From Microbacterium sp. BR1 (GTDB lineage: Bacteria > Actinomycetota > Actinomycetes > Actinomycetales > Microbacteriaceae), in assembly GCF_002812725.1 (NCBI RefSeq), contig NZ_NMUN01000004.1:806001-870000 (forward strand): DNA of 64,000 bases, written 5' to 3'. The position numbers were made by a program, and so were the translations under genes. The notes under the pieces are model-generated. The model saw nothing but the letters and a program-made list of their open reading frames with translations, was not told the origin of the DNA and did not search any database. Positions 1-8,782 of the stretch are shown here, one piece after another (positions within the stretch are counted from its first letter, which is position 1; every line of letters begins with the position of its first letter).

Positions 1-1223
1 GTGACCTTGCCGAGCGCGACCGCGAGGGCCTTGTTGCGCGCGACCTCACCGACGAGCGCGGGCAGCTGGTTGCCCTGCTGCAGCGCCTGCATGAAGTCCT
101 GAGGGGCCATGCCGTACTGCGCGGCCGACTGGATGATGTACTGGCTCAGCTCGTCCTGCGAGACCTGCACATCGGCGTCCTCGGCGAGCTTGTCGAGCAC
201 GACCTGGGTGCGGAACTGCTTCTCGCTGGCCTCGGTCACCTCGGCGCGGTGCGCGTCGTCCTCGAGGCGGCCTTCGCCCTCGAGGTGCGCGTGCACCTCG
301 TCTTCGACGAGCTGAGCGGGGACCGGGATGTCGAGCTGGTCGAGAAGCGTTTCGAGCAGCTTGTCGCGCGCGGCAGAGCCCTGCGTGAAGGCCGACTGCT
401 GACCGACGCGCTCGCTCAGGCTCTCGCGCAGCTCGGCGATGGTGTCGAACTCGCTCGCGATCTGCGCGAAGTCGTCGTCCGCCTCGGGCAGCTCGCGCTC
501 CTTGACGGCGGTGACGGACACGACGACCTCGGCCTCTTCGCCGGCGTGGTCGCCGCCGACGAGCTTCGAGCGGAAGGTGGTCTCTTCACCCGCGGTCAGC
601 GAATCGATGGCCTCGTCGATCCCCTCGAGCAGTTCGCCCGAGCCGACCTCGTACGACACGCCACCGGCGCGGTCGATCTCGACGCCGTCGATCGTGGCGA
701 CCATGTCGAGTTCGACGAAGTCACCCGTCTTGGCAGGACGGTCGACCGTGATCAGCGTGCCGAAGCGGCCGCGCAGGCGGTCGAGCTCCTCGTCGATGGC
801 GGACTCGTCGACCTCGACGGCGTCGACCGTCAGCGTGATGCCCTCGAGCGGGGGCAGGGTGACCTCGGGGCGGACGTCGACCTCGACCTCGACCTTGAGG
901 TCTCCCGAGAAGTCCTTGTCGCTCGGCCACTCGATGATGTCGGCGGAGGGACGACCCACGACGCGCACGTTGTTCTCGGTCACGGCCTCGCGGAAGAAGC
1001 GGTCGAGCGCCTCGTTCACGGCGTGCTCGATGACCGCGCCGCGACCGACGCGCTGGTCGATGATCGGAGCAGGCACCTTGCCCTTGCGGAAGCCGGGCAC
1101 CTGGATGTCCTCGGCGATGTGCTCGTAGGCGTGCGAGATGCTGGGCTTCAGCTCCTCGGGCGTGACCGTGATGTGCAGCTTCACGCGCGTGGGGCTGAGC
1201 TGCTCGACGGTGCTATTCACCAT
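1..1223 (-). CDS. tig: trigger factor (3' end beyond window)
   Basis: Ribosome-docked chaperone that shields nascent chains at the peptide exit. The visible 407 codons begin [16 protein letters not shown] and carry GFRKGKVP at residues 44-51, the ribosome-docking signature. An FKBP-like PPIase segment starts near residue 166 (TGDFVELD), followed by the charged helical C-terminal arms. The C-terminus lies left of base 1, so roughly the last tens of residues are missing. The ATG at 1223 is preceded by GAGGAG with a 10-nt spacer, so this gene has a normal leader. tRNA-Pro lies about 70 nt upstream on the same strand. Confidence 0.95.
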   Translation of the reverse strand, partial: MVNSTVEQLSPTRVKLHITVTPEELKPSISHAYEHIAEDIQVPGFRKGKVPAPIIDQRVGRGAVIEHAVNEALDRFFREAVTENNVRVVGRPSADIIEWPSDKDFSGDLKVEVEVDVRPEVTLPPLEGITLTVDAVEVDESAIDEELDRLRGRFGTLITVDRPAKTGDFVELDMVATIDGVEIDRAGGVSYEVGSGELLEGIDEAIDSLTAGEETTFRSKLVGGDHAGEEAEVVVSVTAVKERELPEADDDFAQIASEFDTIAELRESLSERVGQQSAFTQGSAARDKLLETLLDQLDIPVPAQLVEDEVHAHLEGEGRLEDDAHRAEVTEASEKQFRTQVVLDKLAEDADVQVSQDELSQYIIQSAAQYGMAPQDFMQALQQGNQLPALVGEVARNKALAVALGKV

Positions 1224-1294
1224 GCTGGTTGTTCTCCTCGTGATTGATCGCACGCGCGATTGCGCTGCGGGTCAGGGTCTGTGTGGATCGTCCG

Positions 1295-1368
1295 TCGGGG
1301 CGACAGGATTTGAACCTGCGGCCTCCCGCTCCCAAAGCGGGCGCTCTACCAAGCTGAGCTACGCCCCG
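1295..1368 (-). tRNA. tRNA-Pro (anticodon TGG)
   Basis: On the minus strand a 74-nt cloverleaf can be drawn. The acceptor CGGGGCG pairs with CGCCCCG plus discriminator A. The D arm is GCTC...GAGC, the anticodon stem CCCGC/GCGGG encloses loop TTTGGGA (anticodon TGG), and the T arm contains GGTTCAAATCC. No CCA is encoded. It lies upstream of tig in the same orientation. Confidence 0.95.
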
Positions 1369-1410
1369 GGTGGCCCCACGCGTCAGCGCGGGTACGAAAC
1401 GACCCCCAAG

Positions 1411-1416
1411 AGTCTA
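1411..1416 (-). promoter_or_regulatory. -10 box for tRNA-Pro
   Basis: TAGACT on the minus strand, about 42 nt before the mature 5' end of tRNA-Pro. It matches the TAnnnT form seen at many promoters in this window. No convincing -35 is visible. Confidence 0.4.
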
Positions 1417-1603
1417 GCCGAGTCGCTCGCCGCGCCGTCGCGACCCGGATTGCGGCGCCGTAGCCCGTCGCGCCGTGCACAACGACGCACATCCTTGCTC
1501 CGCCGGCCCGCTGCGCGGCGTGGCATCACCGAGCCGCGCCACGCTTGCGACGATGTGCACGACCGCCGCGCACGCCCGTTTCGGGGGCGGCCGCAGATTC
1601 GGT
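1417..1603. other. intergenic spacer between divergent tRNA genes
   Basis: Part of the 318-bp gap between tRNA-Pro and tRNA-Gly. Apart from the two TAGACT -10 candidates that flank this stretch, I see no ORF with family features, strong hairpin or repeat. Confidence 0.4.
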
Positions 1604-1609
1604 TAGACT
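1604..1609 (+). promoter_or_regulatory. -10 box for tRNA-Gly
   Basis: TAGACT on the plus strand, 77 nt before the mature tRNA-Gly 5' end. It would give a long 5' precursor to be removed by RNase P. The call rests only on the -10-like hexamer. Confidence 0.35.
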
Positions 1610-1686
1610 TTCGGATGCCGCGGCTCGCCGCGTGTGCTCGACCGACAACTGAATCCACCGTTTTCGGCGTCATTCCGCTGAAATTC

Positions 1687-1760
1687 GGGGCTGTAGCTTA
1701 GTGGTAAAGCCTCTGTCTTCCAAACAGATGATGCGAGTTCGATTCTCGTCAGCCCCTCCA
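1687..1760 (+). tRNA. tRNA-Gly (anticodon TCC)
   Basis: Acceptor GGGGCTG pairs with CAGCCCC. The D arm is GCTTAGTGGTAAAGC, the anticodon stem TCTGT/ACAGA encloses loop CTTCCAA (anticodon TCC), and the T arm contains GTTCGATTC. Discriminator T at 1757 is followed by an encoded CCA at 1758-1760. Confidence 0.95.
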
Positions 1761-1914
1761 TATGCGTCTGCTCGGCCCACTGCTCCGGGCCGCTGCCTCC
1801 GTGCCCGTCTGTCGAACCTGTCCACGGGACGCGTCGGCCACCCTCCCCGACATCCGCTACGTCGATCGGTGGCGCGGATGCGGAGAACTGGCGCCATCGC
1901 GTGACGGCGCGTCG

Positions 1915-1935
1915 CTTCGACAGGCTCAGCGACCG
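1915..1935. repeat. possible dispersed intergenic element fragment
   Basis: The stretch beginning CTTCGACAGGCTCAGCGACC lies between tRNA-Gly and the carbonic-anhydrase-like gene. From memory, very similar intergenic words recur in Microbacteriaceae genomes. Only one copy is visible here, so its status as a repeat rests on recollection rather than on this sequence. Confidence 0.2.
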
Positions 1936-1965
1936 TGACTGCCGGCTCAACGACCGGGGCCCTGC

Positions 1966-2502
1966 TCAGGCCGGAGCGGCCTCCGCGTGCTCCGCGGCGA
2001 GCTCGAGGTACACCTCGGCGTTCCGCCGGAGTCCAGCGCGTTCCTCGTCGGTCAGCGCGCGTCGAACCTTGGCCGGCACACCCGCGACGAGCGAGCCATC
2101 CGGGACCTCCATGCCCTCGAGCACGACAGCGCCGCCCGCGACGAGGCATCCGGCGCCGATCACCGCGCCCGACAGCACGACGCTGCCCATGCCGATGAGC
2201 GAGCCATCCCCGATCGTGCAGCCGTGCACGACGGCGTTGTGACCGACCGAGACGTCACGTCCGATCGTCACCGGATGCCCGCGGTCGACGTGTACCGAGA
2301 CGTTGTCCTGGATGTTGCTTCCCACGCCGATCGTGATGCTGTCGCGGTCGCCGCGCAGGATCGCGTTGTACCAGACGCTCGCGCCGGCTTCGAGGCGCAC
2401 GGCGCCGACGATGCGCGCACCAGCCGCGACGAATGCGGACTCATCGAGTGCGGGGGTGGTCCCCGCGACGGACAGGACGGATGCTTCGGGTGAAACGGTC
2501 AT
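1966..2502 (-). CDS. gamma-class carbonic anhydrase-like hexapeptide-repeat protein
   Basis: A left-handed beta-helix protein of 178 residues in the YrdA/gamma carbonic anhydrase family. The fold is indicated by repeated I/V-G-x-x hexapeptide turns. The three expected zinc-binding histidines are present at H71 (SVHVD), H88 (SVGHNA) and H93 (VVHGC), and R50/D52 lie in the conserved LRGDRD segment. Whether it hydrates CO2 or is a catalytically silent relative cannot be told from sequence. The ATG at 2502 is chosen because a -10 hexamer lies 7 nt upstream and homology begins there. A longer upstream reading frame has no family similarity. Confidence 0.85.
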   Translation of the reverse strand: MTVSPEASVLSVAGTTPALDESAFVAAGARIVGAVRLEAGASVWYNAILRGDRDSITIGVGSNIQDNVSVHVDRGHPVTIGRDVSVGHNAVVHGCTIGDGSLIGMGSVVLSGAVIGAGCLVAGGAVVLEGMEVPDGSLVAGVPAKVRRALTDEERAGLRRNAEVYLELAAEHAEAAPA

Positions 2503-2509
2503 GAATCCG

Positions 2510-2515
2510 ACCCTA
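2510..2515 (-). promoter_or_regulatory. leaderless-type -10 box, carbonic anhydrase-like gene
   Basis: TAGGGT on the minus strand with 7 nt between it and the ATG at 2502. Transcription would start at or next to the start codon. No Shine-Dalgarno is present. Confidence 0.5.
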
Positions 2516-2549
2516 TGACCCCCGAGCCCAGCTCGCGGGCCCGCGGGTC

Positions 2550-4700
2550 CTACCGCCCCGGCACACCTGCCGCGATCGCATCCCGCAGCGCCACGGTGTA
2601 CTGCGGTACGAGCGAGTCCAGGAACGACACGGTCAGGTGATCTTCGTCGCGGTACACGTTGGCCCCGCCGACGACCGGGAAGCACGTCGTGTCGTCGCAG
2701 AACACGTCGGTGAAGTCGAGCAGCGTGACCCCAGCCATGCCCTCTGCGGCATCCTTCAACGGATCCTGGTCGGTCAGCAGTTCGTCGCGGGCACCGTCGC
2801 AGTTGCCGACGCCCTTCGTGCGCAGGCACTTGTTCGGGTCGTTCTCCCACACCGGGTTGTCGACGACGGTGACGACCGGGATGCCGCGGTCGAGCATCCC
2901 GCTCCAGGCCTCGCGATATCCGGCCACCGCGGCGTCGTGGCGGCTATCGAAGCCCGCGGACGAGTACGGCGTCGTCGAGAGCCCCGATGTGAAGACGACA
3001 TCGAAGTCGCCGTCGGCCAGCACCGCGACCGCATTCTCGCGCCACTGCGCACACGCTTCACCGAACGCGCCCGGCGTCGACAGCGGGGTCGTACTCCACG
3101 GGCACGCGCCCTTGAAGAGCGTCGTGAGGTGCCATCCGTTCTGGTCCGCGATGCGCTGGAACGTCGACAGCAGCTGGAACGCGTGACTGTCGCCGATGAG
3201 GGCGACGCGGGGAGCATCCGCGGCATCCGATCCGAACTCGCACGTGACGGCGCGCGAGTCGTTGAGCTGCACGAAGCACTGCTCATCGGACGGCATGTCT
3301 GCGGCGGCGAAACCGGGCGCGGGCAGCACCTGGTCGCCGAAGTCGACATCGGCGCAGGCCGGATCGAGCACACTCGCCGCGCCGAAGCACTCGGGCGGGT
3401 CGGACCGGAGCTGCTCGATCGCCGCGACGCCCTCGCGGTACGCGGGCGCGTTGATCGCCCAGGCGCCGGCCGCGGTCGCTCCGACCAGGATCATGGCGAC
3501 GAGCGAGGCCCACAGGGTCACGCGCGGCGGACGGGTCGTCAGGACCTTCCAGGCACGGGCCGGGTCCTCGACGAACTTCTTGGTCAGCCACGCCAGCACG
3601 AAGCAGAGCGCGAGCAACGCGACACGGTGGTAGATCGTCAGTCCCCAGAACGGCACGGACGGCGCGATCACGATCAGCGGCCAGTGCCACAGATAGAGGC
3701 TGTACGAGATGTCGCCGACAAACTGCGCGGGACGGATCGAGAGGATGCGCGTCGGGTACCACCAGCGCGCGGTGTTGGACGCGGCGATGACGGCGGCGGC
3801 ACCGAGCGTCGGCACGAGCGCCATGTAGCCGGGGTACGGCGTGAGCCCGTCGAAGCGGAACGCGGCGTACAGCAGCGCGGCGATACCGGCCCACCCGAGG
3901 ACGAAGCTGCCGATCGCGTTGCGGATCCGCAGCATCGGCAGGAGGGCGATGATCGCGCCGACGCCGAACTGCCACATGCGCGTGAACGTGACGAAGTAGG
4001 CCGGCGCGGGGTTCGTCATCGTGAAGATCACGCAGAAGACGAAGGACGCGAGGGTCACGACACCGAGCGTCGTGATGATCGCGCGGCGACGTCCACCCCG
4101 GAAGAACCTCACGCCGATCCATGCCGCGAGCAGCATGATGAGAGGCCACAGCACGTAGAACTGCTCTTCGAGCGACAGCGACCAGTAGTGCTGAACCGTG
4201 GTCGGCTCACCCGAGAGAGCCAGGTAGTCCGTGGCGGAGAACGCGAGGTACCAGTTCTCGACGTAGAACGTCGACGCGATGATCTCGCGCACCTCGTTCG
4301 GGAGCGCCGACAGCGGGAACAGGTAGGGCGATGCCACCACGACGGCGCTGAACAACAGCACGAGCAGCGCGGCAGGGAGCAGACGTCGGGCACGGCGAGC
4401 CCAGAACTGCGCCAGACGCACCCCGCCCGTCGCCTCGAGCTCGCGCATGAGGTGCCCCGTGATCAGGAACCCGGAGATGACGAAGAACACGTCGACGCCG
4501 ACGTACCCGCCCGACAGGCGACCGGGCCAGAAGTGATAGAGCACCACGAACAGCACCGCGATCGCGCGCAGCCCCTGCACGTGCGGGATGAAGCGCGAGG
4601 GCTCCGCGTGTTCGGGTGAACGATCACGCCGTTCGCGTCGGAGCATCTGCGAGGGGGCGCCCAGATTCTGCGGGCCGAGTTCATGGTCTGCGGAGGGCAC
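2550..4700 (-). CDS. membrane O-acyltransferase with SGNH domain (OafA/YrhL type)
   Basis: A 716-aa two-part enzyme expected to acetylate or acylate an extracellular polysaccharide or peptidoglycan sugar. An acyltransferase-3 membrane domain fills about residues 37-410. It contains the GLRAIAVLFVVLYHF segment with catalytic-type H56, the VDVFFVISGFLI helix, and about ten hydrophobic segments. A periplasmic SGNH esterase-like domain follows, with GDSH at 503-506 (S505) and D685-x-x-H688 completing the triad. The acceptor cannot be predicted. The gene stands alone. The GTG start at 4700 is supported by a -10 box 6 nt upstream. Confidence 0.9.
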   Translation of the reverse strand: MPSADHELGPQNLGAPSQMLRRERRDRSPEHAEPSRFIPHVQGLRAIAVLFVVLYHFWPGRLSGGYVGVDVFFVISGFLITGHLMRELEATGGVRLAQFWARRARRLLPAALLVLLFSAVVVASPYLFPLSALPNEVREIIASTFYVENWYLAFSATDYLALSGEPTTVQHYWSLSLEEQFYVLWPLIMLLAAWIGVRFFRGGRRRAIITTLGVVTLASFVFCVIFTMTNPAPAYFVTFTRMWQFGVGAIIALLPMLRIRNAIGSFVLGWAGIAALLYAAFRFDGLTPYPGYMALVPTLGAAAVIAASNTARWWYPTRILSIRPAQFVGDISYSLYLWHWPLIVIAPSVPFWGLTIYHRVALLALCFVLAWLTKKFVEDPARAWKVLTTRPPRVTLWASLVAMILVGATAAGAWAINAPAYREGVAAIEQLRSDPPECFGAASVLDPACADVDFGDQVLPAPGFAAADMPSDEQCFVQLNDSRAVTCEFGSDAADAPRVALIGDSHAFQLLSTFQRIADQNGWHLTTLFKGACPWSTTPLSTPGAFGEACAQWRENAVAVLADGDFDVVFTSGLSTTPYSSAGFDSRHDAAVAGYREAWSGMLDRGIPVVTVVDNPVWENDPNKCLRTKGVGNCDGARDELLTDQDPLKDAAEGMAGVTLLDFTDVFCDDTTCFPVVGGANVYRDEDHLTVSFLDSLVPQYTVALRDAIAAGVPGR

Positions 4701-4706
4701 CAGACG

Positions 4707-4712
4707 ACGCTA
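4707..4712 (-). promoter_or_regulatory. leaderless-type -10 box, acyltransferase gene
   Basis: TAGCGT on the minus strand, separated by exactly 6 nt (CGTCTG) from the GTG start at 4700. No Shine-Dalgarno is present. Confidence 0.5.
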
Positions 4713-4861
4713 CCCGCTCGCGCGCGGGATGCCCGCATCGTCGTGTGATTTTGCCGCGTGATTCCGCCACTAAGCCGAGCCTCAGCTTGCTTGCGGAATG
4801 TCTGAGTCTGAGTAGCGTTTACCCCAGAGTCGCCGCGAACATCGCGGCCGGAGGGACCATT

Positions 4862-5347
4862 ATGACGAAGACACAGACCGTTTCCACCACCGTCAGCGAC
4901 CCCGATGTGTCGGCTGCCGCCGCCCAGTTCCTCTCTCCCGTCGTCCTCGGCCTGCAGGCCCTGACGATCAACGGCAAGCAGGCGCACTGGCACGTGCGGG
5001 GCAGCAACTTCATCGGTGTCCACGAACTCCTCGACACCGTCGTGTCGAACGCGGGCGGCTGGGCCGACCTCGCCGCCGAGCGGATCGTCGCCCTGGGTCT
5101 GCCGATCGATGCGCGCGTAGCATCCGTCGCCACCAAGGCCGGAGCGACCGGCGTTCCCGCCGGGTTCGCCAACTCGGATGTCGTGATCCCCGCGATCATC
5201 GCCGACATGGACGCCATCCTGCTCGACGTGCAGGCCGCGATCGAGGGCCTCGACGAGGTCGACCTGACGAGCCAGGACGTCGCGATCGAGATCAAGCGCG
5301 GCCTCGAGAAGGACCGCTGGTTCCTGTTCGCCCACGTCAGCGAGTAG
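4862..5347 (+). CDS. dps: Dps family ferritin-like DNA-protecting protein
   Basis: A 161-aa Dps protein that oxidises and stores iron in a dodecamer and protects DNA under oxidative or starvation stress. The four-helix ferritin-like core is clear. The ferroxidase ligands are recognisable: H44 in AHWHVRGSNF, H54 in GVHELLD, and D69/E73 in ADLAAERI. The N-terminus is short and not strongly basic. The ATG at 4862 follows GGAGGG (4850-4855) at a 6-nt spacing, which excludes the longer upstream frame. A strong intrinsic terminator follows the stop. Confidence 0.93.
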   Translation: MTKTQTVSTTVSDPDVSAAAAQFLSPVVLGLQALTINGKQAHWHVRGSNFIGVHELLDTVVSNAGGWADLAAERIVALGLPIDARVASVATKAGATGVPAGFANSDVVIPAIIADMDAILLDVQAAIEGLDEVDLTSQDVAIEIKRGLEKDRWFLFAHVSE

Positions 5348-5372
5348 AACCCGCGCTCTGGCGCAGATGCAA

Positions 5373-5404
5373 GGGCCTCCGGGAAACCGGGGGCCCTTCT
5401 TCGT
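5373..5404 (+). terminator. intrinsic terminator of dps
   Basis: GGGCC-T-CCGG, loop GAAA, CCGG-G-GGCCC, followed by TTCTTCGT. It is a GC-rich stem with one mismatch and a GNRA tetraloop, 25 nt after the dps stop. Confidence 0.75.
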
Positions 5405-5446
5405 GCCTGGGCTACCTACCCCGACGAACGTCGTCAGCTACCCCAC

Positions 5447-5504
5447 CGAACGGTCGCGACTCGCCGTGCACGCGCGAGGTGGCACGGCGAGTCGCGACCG
5501 TTCG
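5447..5504. repeat. 23-bp perfect inverted repeat (long hairpin)
   Basis: Arms 5447-5469 and 5482-5504 are exact reverse complements around a 12-nt loop (5470-5481). The left arm starts CGAACGGTCGCGACTCGCCG. It lies between the convergent dps and amidohydrolase genes. It could be a bidirectional terminator, a REP-type palindromic element, or both. There is no T tract on either side. Confidence 0.8.
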
Positions 5505-5539
5505 ATGAGGTTGCGAACGCGAGACGGCGAGCGGATGCC

Positions 5540-7048
5540 TCAGGCCCGGTGCGTGAGCCGGCCCTCGATCAGCGTCGCGGCGACGCGCATCCCGCGCAGC
5601 CCGACGGCGTCCGCGGCGCGCGGGTCGGACTCGCACAAGGCGAGGTCGGCGACGACCCCGGGTTCGATGCCCACGGCATCCGCGCCGGACCCGCGCTCGG
5701 TCGACGCGGCGCGCGCGAGATCGAAGGCGACCGCCTGCTCGGGGTGCCATGCGGGCCGGTCATCGTTCGTGCGGTAGACGGCGGCCGCGATCGCGGTCCA
5801 GGGGTCGAGCGGCGAGACCGGAGCATCCGATCCGAATCGCAGTTCGGCGCCCGCATCGGCCAGCGCGCGCAGCGGGTACGCCAGCGCCGTCTGTGCGGAC
5901 CACTCGTGGTCGGCGATATCGCGGTCATCCACGGCGTGCGCGGGCTGCACGCTCGCGGCGACGCCGAGTCGCGCGAAACGGTGCAGGTCGGCGTGCGCCA
6001 CCAGCTGGGCGTGCTCGATCGTGCCGACCGCACCCGTCCGGGCGAAGGAGTCCAGCGCGTGCGAGTTGGCGACGTCGCCGATCGCGTGCACCGCAGACTC
6101 CAGGCCCCCGGCCGTTGCGCTCGTCATCAACGCGAGCAACTCCTCGGGCGGGACGGTCATCACGCCGTGGTCGCCGTGCGTCCCCGGGTACGGATGCGAG
6201 CAAGCCGCCGTGCGCGTACCCAGCGATCCGTCCGTGATGACCTTGAACGGACCGACACGCACCAGATCGGATGCAGCGCCCCGGACGACATCGCCGGTGC
6301 GGAGCCCCTCGGCCAGGGCGCGTGGCAGATCGGCCGGGTAGATGCCGAAGCGCACCCTCAGCGTGTCGAACCCGGCCGCGAGACGGCGCGCCCAGGCATC
6401 CTCGTTCCACGCCATGTCGAGGTCGACGAGCCCGACGATGCCGCGCTCTGCGGCACCCCGCGCGGCCGCGGCGACGAGAACATCGCCGCGATCCGCGTCG
6501 ATCGCGTTGAGACGCCGCGAGATCTCGAAAGCCGGCAACTCGCGCAGCACGCCCGAGCCGAACGGGTCGTGACCCTCGCGGCGCAGTGCCGCGGTGTTGA
6601 GCCACACCGAATGCACGTCGGCGTTGATCAGATAGGTCGGCACGTCGCCGGTAACGGAGTCGAGCAACAGGCGTGCGGGTTCGTCGGCCCAGAGCGCGTC
6701 GCGATACCCCGTGCCCACCCGGCGCCCATCGGGATGCACCGGTGCCGACGACATGATCCGCGCCGCCTCGGTCGCCGACCGCGCGTGGTCGAGCGGCTCT
6801 CGCGCGGCCCGGAGCGCCCACTGGGTGAGATGCACGTGGTGATCCCAGAGCCCGGGCATGAGCCATCCGCCGTCCGCGTCGAGCACGGCCGCAGACGCCG
6901 GATGCCGGAGCGCTCCGGCCGGGGCGATGTCGACGATGCGTCCACCCTCGAGGACGACGTCGTGGGGCTCGTCACCCACCGGGAGCGGCATCGCGGCGCC
7001 GACGATGCGCACGTTGGCGATGATCCCGACCGTCTCGCCGACGTTCAC
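5540..7048 (-). CDS. amidohydrolase family protein (YtcJ-like)
   Basis: A 502-aa metal-dependent hydrolase of the amidohydrolase-3/YtcJ type; the substrate is unknown. It begins with a small beta-sandwich. The metal-binding H70-V-H72 follows in MPGLWDHHVHLT. Other family motifs are VGPFKVITDGSLGTRTAA, SAVHAIGD, and FGSDAPVSPLDPW near the C-terminus, which is a YtcJ hallmark. The start is GTG at 7048, overlapping the TGA of the upstream gene as GTGA. A much longer open frame runs upstream of this but is antisense-quality sequence. It is therefore translationally coupled to the PaiB-like gene. Confidence 0.85.
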   Translation of the reverse strand: MNVGETVGIIANVRIVGAAMPLPVGDEPHDVVLEGGRIVDIAPAGALRHPASAAVLDADGGWLMPGLWDHHVHLTQWALRAAREPLDHARSATEAARIMSSAPVHPDGRRVGTGYRDALWADEPARLLLDSVTGDVPTYLINADVHSVWLNTAALRREGHDPFGSGVLRELPAFEISRRLNAIDADRGDVLVAAAARGAAERGIVGLVDLDMAWNEDAWARRLAAGFDTLRVRFGIYPADLPRALAEGLRTGDVVRGAASDLVRVGPFKVITDGSLGTRTAACSHPYPGTHGDHGVMTVPPEELLALMTSATAGGLESAVHAIGDVANSHALDSFARTGAVGTIEHAQLVAHADLHRFARLGVAASVQPAHAVDDRDIADHEWSAQTALAYPLRALADAGAELRFGSDAPVSPLDPWTAIAAAVYRTNDDRPAWHPEQAVAFDLARAASTERGSGADAVGIEPGVVADLALCESDPRAADAVGLRGMRVAATLIEGRLTHRA

Positions 7049-7734
7049 GGCTGGGATCCGCCGTTCGCGCCGTTCACAGCGGCGGCCGCCGCGATCTGGG
7101 CGTCCCGCGCGCGCCGCATCTCGGCCGCGAGCGGGGGGTTCGGGTGTGCGCCGTCCGCCGACAGCTCGGCGATGATCGTGTCGACGACGTCGCCCGGGCG
7201 GTTCTGGCTGAGCTTGCGCTTCGCCACGACGCGCGTCGGCGTCAGACGGAACCCGACCGTGCCGCGCTCGAGTCGTTCGATGAAGACCGCGTCGTTCGGA
7301 GCCTGCCACATGCCGCGAGGCTCGGGCATCCGCGATTCGAAGCGTTCCACGAGCGCGTCGAGCACCCGCAGGTTCTCGTCGGTGTCGAGCAGCTCGGGAA
7401 CACCGCTCAGGTGCGCCGAGACGAAGTTCCAGGTCGGGACGCTCGCGACAGGTCCCGAGGAAACGCTGCCATACCAGGAGGGCGAGATATACCCGTGCGG
7501 TCCCTGCACCACGACGAGCAGCTCGCGCTCCCCCAGGCCGTGGATCAGGTCATCGGGCTTGCCGACGTGGCCCACGATCGTCAGGTCGTCACGTGCCGGA
7601 TCGGGCATCACGGCGTAGTGCGACGCGACCAGCCCGTCCGGCGTATCGCTGACGAGCGTCACCCAGGGATTACGGTCGATCAGTCGGCGCAGCTCGCCGA
7701 TATCCGTCATCGCGAAGGAAGGATTCTGGCGCAC
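7045..7734 (-). CDS. FMN-binding PaiB-like protein
   Basis: A 229-aa protein of the PaiB/FMN-binding negative transcriptional regulator family, with a split-barrel flavin-binding fold. Hallmarks are VASHYAVMPD near the N-terminus, HGYISPSWYG, and VPTWNFVSAHLSG in the middle. The family name comes from Bacillus PaiB. A regulatory role here is not demonstrated, and a flavin-dependent redox role is equally possible. It is the first gene of a two-gene unit with the amidohydrolase. The GTG start at 7734 has a -10 box 6 nt upstream and no ribosome-binding site. Confidence 0.85.
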   Translation of the reverse strand: MRQNPSFAMTDIGELRRLIDRNPWVTLVSDTPDGLVASHYAVMPDPARDDLTIVGHVGKPDDLIHGLGERELLVVVQGPHGYISPSWYGSVSSGPVASVPTWNFVSAHLSGVPELLDTDENLRVLDALVERFESRMPEPRGMWQAPNDAVFIERLERGTVGFRLTPTRVVAKRKLSQNRPGDVVDTIIAELSADGAHPNPPLAAEMRRARDAQIAAAAAVNGANGGSQP

Positions 7735-7740
7735 CCGCCC

Positions 7741-7746
7741 AGCCTA
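7741..7746 (-). promoter_or_regulatory. leaderless-type -10 box, PaiB-like gene
   Basis: TAGGCT on the minus strand, 6 nt before the GTG at 7734. Confidence 0.5.
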
Positions 7747-7768
7747 CGATCAAGCGGTACGGATGGCT

Positions 7769-8782
7769 TCAGCGCTGGTCTTTCGGGCACCAGTAGAGCT
7801 TGCGGCCCCCGACCTCTTCGACCACGATCTCGGTGCCGCAGATCCGACACGGCAGACCCGCGCGGTGGTATACCCAGTGCCTGTCGTCGCGATGGGCCAT
7901 CGCGCGGCGGTAGCTCTCGGGGTCGAGGTCGTCCATCGTCATCATCTGGCCGGTCTCGACGCCGATCGCGAGCAGGTGCGCCCAGTCACGCCAGAGCCCC
8001 CGCACGATCTCTTCGGGCACGTCGCGGCCGGGGGTGTGCGGGTTCAGACGAGCGCGAAAGAGCAACTCGGCTCGGTACACGTTGCCGATTCCGCTGACGA
8101 TCGACTGGTCCATCAGCAGCAGTCCGATCGGCGTGGGCTTCCGGCGGACCGCGGTGACGAAACGTTCCTCGCCCTCCGCCAGATCGTCCACGAGAGGATC
8201 GGGGCCGAGCTTCGCGATCGTCGCCGCAACCTCGTCGGGCGTCTGCAACGCACATGCCGTCGGGCCACGCAGATCCGCGCAGGTGGTCTCGGTGAGAAGG
8301 CGCAGGCGCACCTGCCCGACGACCGGCGGTGGCCATTCCGATCCGTCATCCGCGAGGCCGGTGGTCTGCTCCGACATGCGAACGTGCACGCGGGCACGAC
8401 GCGGCGCTCCGATCGAGGTCAGCGAGTTCTCACCGGCGGCATCGTAAACGGGGACGTCCAGCAGCGGCGCGTCGAGGTCGGTTCCCCGCTGATTCGTCTG
8501 TCCCATGCGACCGTTCGCCGCGGCGATCGTCGGGTCGACGACGATCTCTCCCGCGAAGTCCCACGCTCCGTACATGCCGAGGTGCACCCGCAACCACACA
8601 TCGTCCTCGAAGTCGAGGAACATCTGCTTGCCGACCGCCCGCACATCCGTCGCGGTCCGCCCATCCAGCACCGCGGCTCCCTCGACGAAACGGCCCTGCG
8701 GACTCGACGCCGAAACGCGCTGACCGACGAAGTTCCGCTCGAATTGGCGTGCGATGCGATGGACCGAATGCCCCTCGGGCAT
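7769..8782 (-). CDS. nei: Fpg/Nei family DNA glycosylase
   Basis: A 337-aa base-excision glycosylase/AP lyase of the Fpg/Nei family. The N-terminal MPEGHSVHR gives the Pro2 nucleophile and Glu3. VGKQMFLDF supplies the beta-turn lysine, and GIGNVYRAELLF is the helix-2-turn-helix. The PEGH start and the actinobacterial spread suggest an endonuclease VIII-like (Nei2) enzyme acting on oxidised bases. The C-terminal zinc finger is odd: CRICGTE...YWCPKDQR has C-x2-C and one further Cys, but Asp where the fourth Cys is usual. The protein is longer than classical Fpg (about 270). It is coupled to rpiB (TGATG overlap). Confidence 0.85.
   Translation of the reverse strand: MPEGHSVHRIARQFERNFVGQRVSASSPQGRFVEGAAVLDGRTATDVRAVGKQMFLDFEDDVWLRVHLGMYGAWDFAGEIVVDPTIAAANGRMGQTNQRGTDLDAPLLDVPVYDAAGENSLTSIGAPRRARVHVRMSEQTTGLADDGSEWPPPVVGQVRLRLLTETTCADLRGPTACALQTPDEVAATIAKLGPDPLVDDLAEGEERFVTAVRRKPTPIGLLLMDQSIVSGIGNVYRAELLFRARLNPHTPGRDVPEEIVRGLWRDWAHLLAIGVETGQMMTMDDLDPESYRRAMAHRDDRHWVYHRAGLPCRICGTEIVVEEVGGRKLYWCPKDQR

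Noticed and set aside
2637..4619. Long plus-strand open frame (660 codons) opposite the acyltransferase gene
   Set aside because: It is a high-GC antisense shadow: Arg/His/Asp/Gly-rich sequence without family features, while the minus strand encodes a clear acyltransferase.
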